From: JBFMGS01 sp040752635
GTDB lineage: Bacteria > Bacillota > SHA-98 > UBA4971
Direction: 5' to 3'
Length of the DNA stretch: 5,179 bases
NCBI GenBank assembly: GCA_040752635.1
Contig: JBFMGS010000105.1
Coordinates: forward strand, 1 to 5,179
The notes below the pieces were generated by a model that was given only the letters and a program-made list of their open reading frames with translations, was not told the origin of the DNA and searched no databases. Below are positions 4,338 to 5,179 of this stretch, piece after piece. Position 1 is the first letter of the stretch. Every line of letters begins with the position of its first letter. The position numbers were made by a program, and so were the translations under genes.

Positions 4338-5179
4338 TTGCCCTCGGTACAAGTCACCCCCGCTACGGCTATAAGACGGCGGGTGCTTGATCTCGCCGGA
4401 CCTACCCTCGTTGAGATGCTTCTGGTCACTCTGGTGGGCATGGCAGACATGATAATGGTTGGTCGGCTCGGGCCGGCGGCCATCGCTGCTGTAGGGCTGA
4501 CGAATCAGCCGATGTTTTTTGCAACGGCCCTCTTCATGGCTCTCAACGTCGGCACCACGGCTGTGATCGCGCGGGCGGTCGGTGCAGCCGAAAGGGAGCT
4601 TGCGGACGACGCGCTCCGGCAGAGCTTCATGCTCACCACGTTGATGGGCATTGGGGTCAGCGTGCTGGGGCTTGTGTTCGCAAGAACCGTAATGGTCCTG
4701 ATGGGTGCCGAGGAGGAAGTCATCCCCTTTGGAGTAGCTTACATGCAGATAGTCGCGGCAGGCGCCATCTTCATGCTCCTCACGATGTGCGTCGCCGCTG
4801 CGCTTCGCGGCGCGGGAGACACTGCAACTCCTATGAAGGTCAACACGTTCTGCAACATCCTTAACGTCATCGGCAACTATGTCCTGATATACGGCAAGTT
4901 TGGACTCCCCAGAATGGGCGTTGCCGGGGCGGCGTTGTCCACCAGCATATCTCGGGCGATCGCGTTTGTGCTCATCATGCGGGTTGTAACAGGCGGCAGG
5001 TTCGTCCTGCATCTCAAGGGGCCTTTCCGCCTCAACTTCCACCTTGTGAGACGGATCGTCAATGTCGGTGTCCCTGCTGCCATCGAGCAACTGATTCTCC
5101 GCGGGGGGCAGCTCGCATATCTTCGCATAGTCGCGGGGTTCGGGACGGCCGTTGTTGCGTCCCACCAGATCGCCATGAA
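4338..5179 (+). CDS. MATE family (Na+ or H+ coupled) multidrug/organic cation exporter, N-terminal half, 3' end outside window
   Basis: The frame is open from after a TAA at 4317-4319 to the window end, giving about 280 residues of a protein normally near 450. MATE exporters have 12 membrane helices in two similar halves and expel organic cations in exchange for Na+ or H+. The first helix region reads LVEMLLVTLVGMADMIMVGRLGPAAIAAVGL, the standard MATE opening. Next comes ATALFMALNVGTTAVIARAVGA, then the LRGAGDTATPM loop and ILNVIGNYVLIYG, all family landmarks. A later segment, 'IVNVGVPAAIEQLILRGGQLAYLRIV', matches the start of the second half. The start is unsure: TTG 4338 gives a short polar N-terminus before RRRVLDLAGP, and GTG 4383 begins at VLDLAGP; neither has a normally spaced ribosome binding site. 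No link to gas vesicles is visible, and it has its own promoter. The specific substrate cannot be told from sequence. Confidence 0.92.
   Translation, partial: MPSVQVTPATAIRRRVLDLAGPTLVEMLLVTLVGMADMIMVGRLGPAAIAAVGLTNQPMFFATALFMALNVGTTAVIARAVGAAERELADDALRQSFMLTTLMGIGVSVLGLVFARTVMVLMGAEEEVIPFGVAYMQIVAAGAIFMLLTMCVAAALRGAGDTATPMKVNTFCNILNVIGNYVLIYGKFGLPRMGVAGAALSTSISRAIAFVLIMRVVTGGRFVLHLKGPFRLNFHLVRRIVNVGVPAAIEQLILRGGQLAYLRIVAGFGTAVVASHQIAM

Noticed and set aside
4086..5165. Open frame of 359 codons on the minus strand opposite the MATE gene
   Set aside because: The translation is low-complexity, rich in His, Arg, Asp and Pro, with no family resemblance, while the + strand encodes clear MATE helices.
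1..5179. CRISPR arrays, tRNA or rRNA genes, insertion sequences
   Set aside because: No regularly spaced direct repeats, cloverleaf-like or rRNA sequence, transposase frames or terminal repeats were seen on reading both strands.

Overview
The window is the middle of a bacterial gas vesicle (gvp) gene cluster followed by the start of an unrelated-looking membrane transporter gene. All supported genes lie on the + strand. The family calls rest on diagnostic sequence. These are the nearly invariant GvpA shell-protein core, two GvpF/GvpL C-terminal signatures (TGPWPPY-[SN]-FV), a GvpO-like small protein, a complete two-ring Cdc48/VAT-type AAA+ ATPase, and a MATE-family transporter N-terminal half. 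G+C-rich genes, strong Gram-positive-style Shine-Dalgarno sites (AAAGGAGG, AGGAGGTG), sigma-70/sigA-like promoters (TATAAT) and a probable TTG start suggest a Bacillota-type, possibly thermophilic or anaerobic bacterium. That assignment is inference; the sequence does not prove it.

Layout. Bases 2-292: the 3' end of a gvpF/L-family gene that begins outside the window. Bases 289-442: a promoter overlapping that gene's stop codon, then a leader of about 118 nt with weak stem-loops and a strong ribosome binding site. Bases 443-661: gvpA, the main shell protein. Bases 662-789: a gap dominated by a perfect 16-bp hairpin with an 8-nt loop. Bases 790-2952: a Cdc48/VAT-like tandem AAA+ unfoldase. Bases 2942-3754: a second gvpF/L gene whose start codon overlaps the end of the ATPase gene. 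Bases 3771-4064: gvpO. Bases 4065-4337: non-coding sequence with inverted repeats, a second good promoter and an odd leader. Bases 4338-5179: a MATE transporter cut by the window edge.

How the genes fit together. GvpA polymerises into the gas-permeable shell, and GvpF/L and GvpO are accessory proteins needed for nucleation and assembly. The ATPase gene overlaps gvpF/L by 11 bp and follows gvpA, so the likely transcript is gvpA - cdc48-like - gvpF/L - gvpO. The hairpin after gvpA is well placed to keep gvpA mRNA more abundant than the accessory-gene mRNA. The usual gvp AAA+ protein is the MoxR-type GvpN; here a full protein unfoldase of the p97/VAT class sits inside the operon. This is the most interesting feature of the window, because it suggests ATP-driven remodelling or disassembly of Gvp proteins. 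The MATE gene has its own promoter and is probably a separate unit.
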